A stretch of 62,088 nt of DNA. Source: Candidatus Kuenenia stuttgartensis. GTDB lineage: Bacteria > Planctomycetota > Planctomycetia > Gemmatales > Gemmataceae. The notes under the pieces are model-generated. The model saw only the letters and a program-made list of their open reading frames with translations, was not told where the DNA came from and ran no database searches. Location of the stretch: contig CAMDHK010000004.1 of assembly GCA_945897965.1 (NCBI GenBank), positions 1 through 62,088 of the forward strand, written 5' to 3'. Every line of letters starts with the position of its first letter. Within the stretch, counting starts at the first letter, position 1. The position numbers and the translations under genes are program-made. Of the stretch, positions 8,773 to 17,128 are shown in pieces.

Positions 8773-9714
8773 TCACGAAACAGAATTGGAAATAACTCTC
8801 AACTCTCTAGGCAAGGGAAATTGGACATGTTCTTCCCGGATGATTCTGTTTTCAACTTGGGCATTATAATTAAGTCTGAGCCATTCAACACATTCTTCAA
8901 CAACATCTTCCGGGGCACTGGCACCAGCAGTAATTAAAACAATTTCAGTATTAACCAGCCATTCGGGGTTAATCTCTTTAACAGAATCAATTAAATAAGC
9001 AGGTTTACCCAAGGATATTGCAAGCTCCGAAAGACGCATACTATTTGAGCTGTTTTGACTTCCAAGAACTAAAACAAGATCAACTTCGGGAACAAGTTCC
9101 TTAACTGCTTCCTGCCTATTCTGGGTTGCATAACAAATATCATCCTTAGATGGCCCGATAATATTAGGGAATTTTTTCTTCAATACCTGAATAATAACCT
9201 GAGCTTCATCAACGCTTAAAGTTGTTTGAGTTAAAAACGCAACCTTAGTATCTTTAGGAAGAACCAAATTGTTTGCACTTTGAACATCTTCCACCAGAAC
9301 AATACTTCCTGGAGCTTCACCCATCGTGCCAAGTACTTCGTCGTGCCCTTCATGGCCAATCAAAATAATGGTATAGCCTTCACTTGCAAATTTTACAGCT
9401 TCTTTATGAACCTTAGTCACAAGCGGGCAAGTGGCATCAATTGCGAGTAGATTTCTTTTTTGAGAGTCCAACCTGATAGTGGGGGAGACGCCATGCGCAC
9501 TGTATAAAACAGTTGAGCCTTCAGGGATATCATCAATTTTATCAACGAAAACGACACCTTTTTTACTGAATCGTTCGACAACGGGTCTATTGTGAACAAT
9601 TTCATGATAAACATAAAGAGGCGAGCCAAATTTTGCCAATGCTTTTTCTAGGCTTTCGATAGCCATATTTACACCAGCGCAGAAACCTCTTGGATTTGCA
9701 AGAATCACTTTCAT
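8773..9714 (-). CDS. ispH: 4-hydroxy-3-methylbut-2-enyl diphosphate reductase (IspH/LytB)
   Basis: The last enzyme of the MEP isoprenoid pathway, converting HMBPP to IPP and DMAPP with a [4Fe-4S] cluster. The 313 residues carry the three cluster cysteines C12 (PRGFCAGV), C96 (DATCPLV) and C194 (DICYATQNRQ), the catalytic Glu in GHDEVLGTMGE (E126), His41 and His74, and SSNSMRL near residue 220. The length is normal. The start is well supported by GGAGGAG eight bases upstream. It is the first gene of a likely two-gene unit with the oxidoreductase. The upstream gap contains the terminator of the next minus-strand gene, so ispH should have its own promoter. Confidence 0.97.
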   Translation of the reverse strand: MKVILANPRGFCAGVNMAIESLEKALAKFGSPLYVYHEIVHNRPVVERFSKKGVVFVDKIDDIPEGSTVLYSAHGVSPTIRLDSQKRNLLAIDATCPLVTKVHKEAVKFASEGYTIILIGHEGHDEVLGTMGEAPGSIVLVEDVQSANNLVLPKDTKVAFLTQTTLSVDEAQVIIQVLKKKFPNIIGPSKDDICYATQNRQEAVKELVPEVDLVLVLGSQNSSNSMRLSELAISLGKPAYLIDSVKEINPEWLVNTEIVLITAGASAPEDVVEECVEWLRLNYNAQVENRIIREEHVQFPLPRELRVISNSVS

Positions 9715-9778
9715 TCAGTTATCTCCTCCCTGAATAGACCAAGGCATGATACCAAATTATTGTAGCAGGGTAACCAAC

Positions 9779-9810
9779 AAAAAAGCCGTGACTGGAGAAC
9801 CAATCACGGC
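9779..9810 (-). terminator. Rho-independent terminator of the small Cys-rich gene
   Basis: GCCGTGA (9785-9791) and TCACGGC (9804-9810) form a 7-bp GC-rich stem with a 12-base loop. Read on the minus strand the stem is followed by six T (9784-9779). It lies 26 bp past the stop of the gene at 9836-10165. Confidence 0.85.
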
Positions 9811-9835
9811 AGAAATAAACACAAGAGAATGAAAA

Positions 9836-10165
9836 TCAGTCGTACTTAACGCCATCTTTTGCTGGAACAATCCACTTCTTTCCATCTTTTTCAAGCACGA
9901 CGCCTTTTACTGAACCTTTAGCTGGTCCGTTGCAAACCGTATCATGATAAGGTTCGGCTTTGCCGTTATCTTTAAAGTAATAAATTACTTCTTTGCCATT
10001 TTCTGAAACCTTGATGGCATGGCCACAATCTGCAGTTTCATTTAAGGCACATTTAGAGCAATTAATTTCACCTTTTAGGGTGATTTCTTTTGCAGGCTTA
10101 TCGGCAGCAGACACCATTCCGACAATAAACAATAATCCAAAAGCAGCAAGAACTAGATTTTTCAT
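9836..10165 (-). CDS. Small exported Cys-rich protein (DUF6370-like)
   Basis: A 109-residue protein with a signal peptide (MKNLVLAAFGLLFIVGMVSA). The mature part is a short beta-rich-looking domain with CSKC, a third Cys in DCGHAI, YYFKDNGKAEPYHDTVC with a fourth Cys, then GSVKGVVLEKDGKKW. The Cys pairs plus His suggest disulfides or a metal site. It resembles small planctomycete proteins I recall as DUF6370; function unknown. The start is ATG at 10165 because GGAGG lies just upstream; a longer TTG start at 10177 would sit on that ribosome site. It has its own extended -10 promoter and terminator, so it is a single-gene transcript. Confidence 0.8.
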   Translation of the reverse strand: MKNLVLAAFGLLFIVGMVSAADKPAKEITLKGEINCSKCALNETADCGHAIKVSENGKEVIYYFKDNGKAEPYHDTVCNGPAKGSVKGVVLEKDGKKWIVPAKDGVKYD

Positions 10166-10200
10166 AACTTCCTCCAAATGAAAATGGGAAACAGTTGTTA

Positions 10201-10209
10201 ATTATACCA
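10201..10209 (-). promoter_or_regulatory. Extended -10 promoter for the small Cys-rich gene
   Basis: On the minus strand the sequence TGG-TATAAT (10209-10201) is a perfect -10 hexamer with an extended TGN element. Transcription would start near 10194, giving a leader of about 28 bases before the ATG at 10165. No good -35 is seen, which is usual for extended -10 promoters. Confidence 0.55.
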
Positions 10210-10254
10210 TTTAATATTTTTATTCCACATCAAAGTTTCAAACAAATGACAATT

Positions 10255-10270
10255 AACACTTAGAAGTGTT
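10255..10270. promoter_or_regulatory. Dyad operator overlapping the arg promoter -35
   Basis: AACACTT-AG-AAGTGTT is a perfect inverted repeat with 7-bp arms. Its right arm covers the first two bases of the -35 box at 10269, a placement typical of a repressor site. It does not look like the E. coli ArgR box. It also lies 46 bp upstream of the divergent -10 at 10201-10206. Confidence 0.5.
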
Positions 10271-10296
10271 GACATCTTAGAAATCAGCCCTATTAT
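10269..10296 (+). promoter_or_regulatory. Sigma70-type promoter of the arg operon
   Basis: TTGACA (10269-10274), a 16-base spacer and TATTAT (10291-10296). The -35 is a perfect consensus and the -10 matches at five of six positions. The start point would be near 10303, about 22 bases before the argB ATG. Confidence 0.65.
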
Positions 10297-10324
10297 TACC
10301 ATTTATTACCTAGGTTTAATAAAA

Positions 10325-11197
10325 ATGAATGCACTACATAAAGCTGAGGCATTGGTAGAGGCTCTGGATTATTTCAGGGCCTTTAGAAAAAAAATTGTGG
10401 TGGTTAAATTAGGCGGAAGCATCATGGATGATTCAAGCTGCCTAACTAGCACTCTAGCAGACTTGGTTCTAATGGAAACGGCTGGCATGTTCCCAGTTTT
10501 GGTTCATGGTGGGGGCAAAGCAATCGACCAAGCTATGGCAAAGCAAGGCCTTCAACCAAAAAAAATTGCAGGTCGTAGAATTACTGATGACGATACTCTT
10601 GCTATTGTCAGAGAAGTTCTAACTAATGACACCAATGCTGATATAGTTAGACGAATCAGGAATCTTGGGGGCCGAGCTATTCCTCTTCATACCGGCGCAA
10701 TGCAGGTATTGTGGGGCAAAAAATGGTTGTTACCCACTGAAAACGGCTTTACAGATCTTGGGCATGTTGGAATCGTAGACAAAGTAGACAACAATCTTAT
10801 TTCAGATTTTATAAGCGCCGGGGTGATTCCAGTTATTCCTTCGCTTGCAATTGATGATAAAAACTCATGGCTCAACATCAACGCTGACACAGCGGCTTGC
10901 GCTGTTGCAATGAGTTTAAAAGCAGAAAAACTTGTTTTCCTTTCTGATACCCCTGGAATACTTCGAGATCGCAAAGACCCTTCTTCTTTAATTACCAGTC
11001 TTAATCAAAAGGACTGCAAGGAATTAATCGAGCAAGGTATAATTGACTCTGGCATGATCCCAAAAGTTGAAGCTTGCCTTGATAGTTTGCAAAAGGGTGT
11101 TGGTAAAACCCACATGATCGATGGCAGGCAAAAGCATTCATTACTACTTGAAATATTTACCAAACAAGGCACCGGTACTGAGATTACACTTAATTAG
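10325..11197 (+). CDS. argB: Acetylglutamate kinase (ArgB)
   Basis: Phosphorylates N-acetylglutamate, the second step of arginine synthesis. The 290 residues show the amino-acid-kinase fold: VVKLGGSIM (27-35), LVHGGGKAI, RRITDDDTLAIVREV, LNINADTAA and the nucleotide-binding region KLVFLSDTPGIL. Length is normal. It is the first gene of a plus-strand run argB-argD-argF-rph with gaps of 32, 43 and 24 bp. There is no recognisable Shine-Dalgarno before the ATG, so the leader is short and weakly marked, but the N-terminus agrees with the family. Confidence 0.95.
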   Translation: MNALHKAEALVEALDYFRAFRKKIVVVKLGGSIMDDSSCLTSTLADLVLMETAGMFPVLVHGGGKAIDQAMAKQGLQPKKIAGRRITDDDTLAIVREVLTNDTNADIVRRIRNLGGRAIPLHTGAMQVLWGKKWLLPTENGFTDLGHVGIVDKVDNNLISDFISAGVIPVIPSLAIDDKNSWLNINADTAACAVAMSLKAEKLVFLSDTPGILRDRKDPSSLITSLNQKDCKELIEQGIIDSGMIPKVEACLDSLQKGVGKTHMIDGRQKHSLLLEIFTKQGTGTEITLN

Positions 11198-11229
11198 TGT
11201 TTAATTAACATTTAAAGAAAAGGACTATT

Positions 11230-12405
11230 ATGAATTCAAACTTGTTGAACAGTTACAACAAGTATGTAATTGCAAATTACAAAAAGTTTCCTGTTTGCTT
11301 GGTGCGCGGCGAAGGTTCCAGAGTTTGGGACGACGAAGGAAATGTGTACCTAGATTTATTTCCAGGCTGGGGATGTGGATTGCTTGGGCATTGCCCACCC
11401 CTTATCGTTGAAGCAGTAAAAAACCAAGTAGGCAAACTCATCCATGTTCCAAATTCATGGTATACAGAACCTCAAGGCATGCTTGCGGAAGCACTCGCAA
11501 CCAGAACTGGTTGGGGTGGACAATGCTTTTTCTGTAATAGCGGAACTGAAGCTAATGAAGCAGCTATTAAGATGGCGCGACTGAATGGCGGCCCAGGAAA
11601 ATATAAAATCATCACTGCGTTGAACAGTTTTCATGGCAGAACTTTTGCTGCGCTTAGTGCCACCGGGCAACCAAAATACCATCAAGGCCTCGAACCGATG
11701 TTGCCGGGATTTTCTTATGTCCCATTTGGCGACCTAGAAGCAACTCTCCAAGCCATTGATTCAGAAACCTGTGCCATCATGGTTGAACCAATACAGGGTG
11801 AAGGTGGGATTAACCTACCGCCCGCAGGTTACCTTGAAGGCTTGCGCAAGATATGTGATGAAAACAAATTAATGTTAATATTCGACGAAGTACAAACAGG
11901 GACGGGAAGGACTGGAAAGTGGTTTTCACACCAAAATTGGAATGTTATCCCGGATTGCGTTTCGTTGGCCAAAGCTTTGGCAGGGGGTGTTGCATGTGGT
12001 GGTTTAATAGCCCGAGAAGAATTCGCAGCAAAGCTTAAACCAGGAACTCATGCTGCAACATTCGGTGGCAACCCAATCGCCTGTGTAGCGGCACTAGCAA
12101 CGATTGAAACAATTGAAAAAGAAAACCTTCTTGAAAGGGCCGTTGTGATTGGCAATAGGTTTAAAAGCAAATTCGAATCTTGGAAAGAAAAATGCTCCCT
12201 GATTACTGACATTAGGATATCTGGTGCCATGATTGGGCTCGAACTTTCAGAAGATGCTACCCACCTCGTCCAAAAATGTTTGGAACAAAAACTGCTAATA
12301 AATTGCACCCATAACACGGTAATTCGTTTGTTACCGGCTCTCAACATTACCGATGCTGAGATTGATGAGGGTTGCGATATACTTGAAAAAATCATTCTTG
12401 GATAA
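11230..12405 (+). CDS. argD: Acetylornithine aminotransferase (ArgD)
   Basis: Class-III PLP aminotransferase, fourth step of acetylated ornithine synthesis; many ArgD enzymes also act on succinyldiaminopimelate for lysine. The 391 residues contain GWGCGLLGHCPP, FCNSGTEANEAAIKMAR, NSFHGRT, VEPIQGEGGI, FDEVQTGTGRTG and the PLP lysine in SLAKALAGG; THAATFGGNP follows. AAAGGA stands just upstream of the ATG. The 32-bp gap after argB indicates co-transcription. Confidence 0.94.
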   Translation: MNSNLLNSYNKYVIANYKKFPVCLVRGEGSRVWDDEGNVYLDLFPGWGCGLLGHCPPLIVEAVKNQVGKLIHVPNSWYTEPQGMLAEALATRTGWGGQCFFCNSGTEANEAAIKMARLNGGPGKYKIITALNSFHGRTFAALSATGQPKYHQGLEPMLPGFSYVPFGDLEATLQAIDSETCAIMVEPIQGEGGINLPPAGYLEGLRKICDENKLMLIFDEVQTGTGRTGKWFSHQNWNVIPDCVSLAKALAGGVACGGLIAREEFAAKLKPGTHAATFGGNPIACVAALATIETIEKENLLERAVVIGNRFKSKFESWKEKCSLITDIRISGAMIGLELSEDATHLVQKCLEQKLLINCTHNTVIRLLPALNITDAEIDEGCDILEKIILG

Positions 12406-12448
12406 AATTTTATTGCTGCACAATCTAAGCAGTTAATCAAAATTATTA

Positions 12449-13384
12449 ATGGTAACGCAAATGAAGCATTTACTTTCATTACTTGAATACAACGAATCGG
12501 AATTCGTTAAACTTCTCGAATTAGCTGAAAAGATCAAAGCAGACTGGGTAAAAGGAAAAAGGCCAGACCTATTACCTAGAAAGGTATTGGGACTTATCTT
12601 TGAAAAGCCCTCACTTCGAACCAGAGTTAGTTTTGAAGCTGCGATGATGCAAATGGGTGGAAATTCAATATTTCTTGGCACCGCAGATGGCAAGATAGGC
12701 GTCCGCGAAACTGTTGCGGATTTTGCCCGCACCATGAGTCATTATGTTGACACAGTTGTGCTACGAACTTTTTCCCACGACACTATTGTCGAATTTGCTA
12801 AAAACTCTTCTGTCCCCGTGATCAATGGCCTAAGTGATCAATTTCATCCCTGCCAATCAATTGCAGATATCCTGACAATCCGTGAATCTTTTGGGCCAAA
12901 ACCAGGAAAAACTGTAGTTTTTATTGGGGATGGTAACAATGTTTCGAGATCCCTTGCAATCGCTTGCGCATTGGTTGGTTACCACTTTATTCTTACAGGG
13001 CCCAAGCTTTATCATTTTGACAAAGAGTTTTTAATTCTTTTTGCAAAACGATTTCCAAAAGCGGTTTTAATTCAATCCTCAGATACGATTAATAGCCTCA
13101 AAAATGCAGATATCGTTTACACAGATGTTTGGACCAGCATGGGGCAGGAAAACGAAAACGAAAAGCGTATCAAGAAATTCAAAGACTTCCAAATCAATGA
13201 TCGTTTGATGAGCAAAGCACCAAAGCATTGTAAATTCATGCATTGTCTTCCTGCCCACAGGGGGGAAGAAGTTACAGACTCAGTAATTGATGGCGAGGCA
13301 AGCATTGTATTTGAACAAGCAGGAAACAGGATGCATGCGCAAAAAGCAATTTTACTCGATATGATTCTTGGTTCAAAAAAATAA
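12449..13384 (+). CDS. argF: Ornithine carbamoyltransferase (ArgF)
   Basis: Joins carbamoyl phosphate and ornithine to citrulline. The 311 residues carry the carbamoyl-phosphate site FEKPSLRTRVSFE, DTVVLRTF, HPCQ, and the ornithine-loop motifs DVWTSMGQE and MHCLPAHRGEEV. Length is typical. Two in-frame ATGs are possible, 12449 and 12461; neither has a clear ribosome site, and the second better fits usual OTC N-termini. It follows argD by 43 bp. argG and argH, needed to finish arginine, are not in the window. Confidence 0.94.
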   Translation: MVTQMKHLLSLLEYNESEFVKLLELAEKIKADWVKGKRPDLLPRKVLGLIFEKPSLRTRVSFEAAMMQMGGNSIFLGTADGKIGVRETVADFARTMSHYVDTVVLRTFSHDTIVEFAKNSSVPVINGLSDQFHPCQSIADILTIRESFGPKPGKTVVFIGDGNNVSRSLAIACALVGYHFILTGPKLYHFDKEFLILFAKRFPKAVLIQSSDTINSLKNADIVYTDVWTSMGQENENEKRIKKFKDFQINDRLMSKAPKHCKFMHCLPAHRGEEVTDSVIDGEASIVFEQAGNRMHAQKAILLDMILGSKK

Positions 13385-13408
13385 CTTACACAGACTAGGA
13401 TTACCAAC

Positions 13409-14152
13409 ATGCGAATTGATGGAAGAAAAGCGAATGAATTAAGGCCCTTGCGTTTCAAACGAAATTTCACCAAGCAAGCCCCAGGAAGCGTTTTGGTTTC
13501 CAGCGGTAAAACAACAGTTCTTTGCACCTGCACTATTGATCAATCTGTTCCGCCTTTTTTATTAGGTAAAGGAAAAGGCTGGCTATCTGCAGAATATTCC
13601 ATGCTTCCGGGAAGTACGGGAAACCGAAAATCCAGAGATCGATCAGGGAAAGTTGATGGCCGTAGCGTCGAAATCCAAAGACTTATCGGTCGAAGTTTAC
13701 GTGCAATTGTAAATTTGGAAAAGCTAGGTGAGCGTACCCTTTGGATTGATTGTGATGTTTTAGATGCAGATGGCGGGACAAGAACTGCAAGCATTAATGG
13801 CGCATTTGTTGCACTTGTAGATGCATTGCGCTCACTTGAAAAGAAACACTCCGACAAACCACTTGCACCTATTCACGAAATTTTAAAAGACAGCATTGCT
13901 GCCATTAGCATGGGTATTGTTGATGACAAGGTATTACTCGACCTTTGCTACGAAGAAGATTCTGGGGCCGAAGTTGATAGCAACCTTGTAATGACAGGTA
14001 GCGGGAAGTTTATTGAAATCCAAGCAAGTGGCGAAGAATCCGTATTCGACCAAAAACAACTCGATAGCATGTTAAAACTGGGCAAACAGGCAATTGGGGA
14101 GATAAAATTAGAGCAAATGAAGGCCTTGGGAAGCAATTGGCCTCTGGACTAA
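13409..14152 (+). CDS. rph: Ribonuclease PH (Rph)
   Basis: Phosphorolytic 3' exoribonuclease that trims tRNA precursors. The 247 residues match RNase PH throughout: MRIDGRKANELRPL at the start, SSGKTTVLCTCT, GWLSAEYSMLPGST, the RNA-contacting RSGKVDGRSVEIQRLIGRSL region, IDCDVLDADGGTRTASI with the catalytic Asp residues, and IEIQASGEE near the end. AGGAT lies eight bases before the ATG. It follows argF by 24 bp and probably shares the arg transcript, an unrelated passenger. Confidence 0.96.
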   Translation: MRIDGRKANELRPLRFKRNFTKQAPGSVLVSSGKTTVLCTCTIDQSVPPFLLGKGKGWLSAEYSMLPGSTGNRKSRDRSGKVDGRSVEIQRLIGRSLRAIVNLEKLGERTLWIDCDVLDADGGTRTASINGAFVALVDALRSLEKKHSDKPLAPIHEILKDSIAAISMGIVDDKVLLDLCYEEDSGAEVDSNLVMTGSGKFIEIQASGEESVFDQKQLDSMLKLGKQAIGEIKLEQMKALGSNWPLD

Positions 14153-14248
14153 TTTATTTTTATTTGTTATGGGACTCTCATCTAATTACTAAAGTTGTCG
14201 TTCGGAAAAGCCGAGCACAAGGTTTTGGTTGATTAAATGGAGGTCAAG

Positions 14249-15223
14249 ATGCGTCTTTTTGCATCCGTTATTTTAAGTGCGTGTATCTTTGTAGTTTCAG
14301 GTATTGCAAACACTTCAGCTTCAAAAAACCCTTATCCATTAACGGTAGAAGCAGGCACATGGCTAATATGCTGTGCCAGTTATTCAGGGGTCGATGCGCC
14401 AGAATTATCAAAGCAAATTTCGGAAATACTTAGAACAAGAGATAATCTCAAAAGTTACATTTTCAATTACGGGGAAGAGGAAAAGAAAAAACAAATCGCA
14501 GACTTCGAAAGACGGCAAAAAATGAGTCCTGAATTAAGGCAACCGATGAAATTCACCCGGGTTTCAGAACAATGTGCAGTATTAGTCGGTGGCTACAAAG
14601 ATATTGAAGATGCACGTAAAAATCTTGAGAAAGTAAAAAAACTTGCTCCCCCTGATTTGAAACTGGAAAATGGGAAAGAAACTTCTGATGTAATTAACAT
14701 TTATGTTCCAACCGCTGATAAAAAAGGCGCTGAAATCCGAAGAGAAAGAGTAAATCCGTTTTCACGAGCTTTTGTTGTACGAAATCCGCTTGTTCCAAAT
14801 CAAACTATTGCAAATAACAAACCTGATCCAGTATTAAAAACACTTAATGCAGACGAACAATACAGCCTCTTAAAAAACTCAAAATCCGTCACTTTGGTAG
14901 TTAAAGAGTACAACGGTTCCGCCATTCTTCAATCAACCAAAGCTGTAACCACATCTTTTATGGATAAATTATTTGGAAGCAGACAAGGCGATATGTTAGG
15001 TGCAGCAGCTTTGCAAGCTCATGAGACAGCACGTGTTTTAAGAAAATTGGAATTCGATGCCTATGTTTTGCATACGCGAACTAGCAGCATTGTTACAGTT
15101 GGAGGGTTTGATTCACGGGATGACCCAAATATTGCAAGAATTCAAAAAGCAATTACCACACTTAAGATAACAGCACTTGATCTTTACACCAACCCATTGC
15201 CAATGGATGTACCAAAGCTTTAA
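14249..15223 (+). CDS. Exported protein with SPOR-like segments, function unknown
   Basis: A 324-residue protein with a signal peptide (hydrophobic about 3-20). The body has two SPOR-like stretches: CAVLVGGYKDIEDARKNLEKV near the middle and SSIVTVGGFDSRDDPNIARIQ near the C-terminus, both with the beta-strand/GG-hydrophobic/helix pattern of peptidoglycan-binding SPOR domains, although they may only be structural look-alikes. The start is ATG at 14249 because GGAGGT lies at 14239-14244; an earlier ATG at 14237 overlaps that site. A strong terminator follows. It stands alone between rph and a gene-poor gap. Confidence 0.7.
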   Translation: MRLFASVILSACIFVVSGIANTSASKNPYPLTVEAGTWLICCASYSGVDAPELSKQISEILRTRDNLKSYIFNYGEEEKKKQIADFERRQKMSPELRQPMKFTRVSEQCAVLVGGYKDIEDARKNLEKVKKLAPPDLKLENGKETSDVINIYVPTADKKGAEIRRERVNPFSRAFVVRNPLVPNQTIANNKPDPVLKTLNADEQYSLLKNSKSVTLVVKEYNGSAILQSTKAVTTSFMDKLFGSRQGDMLGAAALQAHETARVLRKLEFDAYVLHTRTSSIVTVGGFDSRDDPNIARIQKAITTLKITALDLYTNPLPMDVPKL

Positions 15224-15690
15224 GAATTACTTTAAAAACTCTAAGCCCGACTTATATGGTCGGGCTTTTTTATTTAAACCGACATTATTTTTAACCTCAA
15301 ACGCATCCAAACAAAGTTCATCATCTGTATGGGGGCTGGAATGACACCCATGATTAAATATTGGGACCAAAATTAAACCCGTTAGTACTAAATAAAAAAC
15401 GATGCTATCAACGACTCTTTCTTTCATCAGCGACACAGAATCTTTATTCTGAAGAGAACTTAAAGCGATATGCTTATTACATTTTAAATGTTGCATGACT
15501 TAATCTGCTAAAAAGAACAAATCAGAAGTTTAAACCAAACCTTAGAATAAACTTTTTAACACTATTTTCCATTACTTAAACAAAAATAATAAAACTAATC
15601 CCTTCCCAAATCATAATGACCTGACTAACTTGAATTTCTGAATAATATATTAGAGTAATACCCCGTTTTAAATATCAGGAAGACTGCGTC
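15224..15690. other. 467-bp gap with terminator and no convincing gene
   Basis: The gap holds the terminator at 15243-15273 and then AT-rich sequence without a supported gene. A minus-strand reading frame (15496-15227) has one hydrophobic stretch (YLVLTGLILVPIF) but lacks a ribosome site and runs through the terminator hairpin, so it is not called. AGGAAG at the right end is the ribosome site of the NUDIX gene. Confidence 0.6.
15243..15273 (+). terminator. Rho-independent terminator
   Basis: AAGCCCGAC (15243-15251) pairs with GTCGGGCTT (15259-15267) around a 7-base loop, followed on the plus strand by a T-rich run ending near 15273. It lies 20 bp past the stop of the SPOR-like gene. Confidence 0.9.
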
Positions 15691-16281
15691 ATGAGCAAAG
15701 CCAGCATTTTAGTAATTGAAAGAAAACATATTCCTGAACCACTTTTAAAACAAGGATTTAACCCTGCATCTGAATCCTTGGTTAAATCGCTTCTAGAAAA
15801 CCCTCAACTCTTTTTCATGCAAAGAGATCTAGCTGAAAACGACCCTAACTATAAACAATTAATCCCCTATGTGGTTTTTCAAAGCCCAAAAGGATTTTTC
15901 AGCTACCAACGGGGCAACGCTAGTTCAGAAACAAGGCTTAGGATGCTCCGCTCGCTTGGAGTCGGTGGACACATCGAAAAAGAAGATGGCGACATCGGGC
16001 AAAACAGTTATTTTAAAGGACTTTGGCGCGAACTTAAAGAAGAAGTTGGAATCGATCCATCTATCAATATTAAACTTTTAGGCTTTATTAATGATGATTC
16101 CAACGAAGTGGGAAAAGTCCATCTAGGAATCGTACACTTATATCGACTAGAAACATCAGACTTAGAATCAAAAGAACTTAATCTGACAGATTGTAAATTC
16201 TCAACTATCAGCAAAATTAAAGAGGAGGAAGAATCATTTGAAACTTGGTCTCGCCTCCTAATCCCTTTTCTTGAATCTTAA
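15691..16281 (+). CDS. Divergent NUDIX hydrolase
   Basis: A 196-residue NUDIX-fold protein. GVGGHIE (87-93 region) and WRELKEEVGI give the core REUXEEXGU half of the NUDIX box, but the first half is altered: between GGHIE and REL there is an insertion, so Gly and Glu do not sit at the canonical GX5EX7RE spacing. This resembles predicted MutT-family phosphoesterases of COG4112 type. A nucleotide diphosphate linked to another moiety is the likely substrate class; the actual substrate is unknown. AGGAAG lies eight bases before the ATG. The gene converges on the ftsQ-like gene with only 2 bp between stops. Confidence 0.8.
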   Translation: MSKASILVIERKHIPEPLLKQGFNPASESLVKSLLENPQLFFMQRDLAENDPNYKQLIPYVVFQSPKGFFSYQRGNASSETRLRMLRSLGVGGHIEKEDGDIGQNSYFKGLWRELKEEVGIDPSINIKLLGFINDDSNEVGKVHLGIVHLYRLETSDLESKELNLTDCKFSTISKIKEEEESFETWSRLLIPFLES

Positions 16282-16283
16282 AT

Positions 16284-17117
16284 TTACTTCTGAGTTGAAT
16301 TTGAAAAATTTATAATGAAACCATCTTTCATATCAGTTTGTTTCCATGCGGAATATTTTGTTTTAAAAATGGTTTTCCTTTCATCAATTTCCTGATTGGC
16401 TATTTGTTCATTCTTGGATAAAGGCCCCCATACAATTTTAAAAGGCCCGATTTCAGAATAAATCAGAACAACATCATCCTTAACTTCAATCAAACAACCG
16501 GTAGGGAATACAACCCCTGAAAAACAACCGAGAATTTTAGCACACGAAATAACCTGCTCATTTTTCCACTGAACCCCTGCTTTATCAGTTGGGAAAGGTA
16601 ATGGTAATGCAAGAACAGGTAATCCAACTTGCGGTGCATTTTTGGGTAAAATAACGCCATTAACATCAACCACCCTAAATTTATCCGCTGCTTCAATTTG
16701 ATCTTTAATCGGGGTTATGGGAACTACCAATGCTGGGGTTCGAAACTCTAAGATAACCTTTATTTTTTGCGGACCTTCCCTTTGTACATCAACAACTTTT
16801 TGAACCCAAGGGTGAACCTGAAATGCGTTAAAAATTCGTGCCAATATCCCCTCTTCCAACAAATCATATTCTTCTTTCAAATTTCCGAGATAACGAACTT
16901 CATTAAGAAATTCTTCTTTGGACAAGACGAGCGGAAGAGAACAGTTAATATTTGCAAATAGCTGTAAAGAATTATGACGGGAAACAATTAGTCGATTAAA
17001 AGAGTAATCGGCTTTAGATAGAAAATGAATTAAAACGCCACATGAGACGAATGATACAACGATTACAAAACAAAAACCTAACCAAGAGAAGACTATATTT
17101 TTCACAATATTATCCAC
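16284..17117 (-). CDS. FtsQ-like POTRA membrane protein
   Basis: A 277-residue protein with a short cytoplasmic tail and one transmembrane helix (about 8-32), then an extracytoplasmic part. Residues about 95-165 read like FtsQ/DivIB: a POTRA-like stretch, HPWVQKVVDVQREGPQKIKV, then LEFRTPALVV, FRVVDVNGVILP and LPVLAL, matching the FtsQ ER-P and D-x-G patterns. FtsQ is a division scaffold in most bacteria. Its place 11 bp downstream of murB copies the murB-(ddl)-ftsQ order of the division/cell-wall cluster, which supports the call. The start is GTG at 17117 (a second GTG is four codons later), without a strong ribosome site. Divergence is high, so the name is provisional. Confidence 0.6.
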   Translation of the reverse strand: MDNIVKNIVFSWLGFCFVIVVSFVSCGVLIHFLSKADYSFNRLIVSRHNSLQLFANINCSLPLVLSKEEFLNEVRYLGNLKEEYDLLEEGILARIFNAFQVHPWVQKVVDVQREGPQKIKVILEFRTPALVVPITPIKDQIEAADKFRVVDVNGVILPKNAPQVGLPVLALPLPFPTDKAGVQWKNEQVISCAKILGCFSGVVFPTGCLIEVKDDVVLIYSEIGPFKIVWGPLSKNEQIANQEIDERKTIFKTKYSAWKQTDMKDGFIINFSNSTQK

Positions 17118-17128
17118 TTACAACTTAA

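Noticed and set aside
15227-15496. Minus-strand reading frame of 89 codons with one hydrophobic stretch
   Set aside because: No ribosome site, no recognised homology, and its 3' part is the terminator hairpin of the plus-strand gene.
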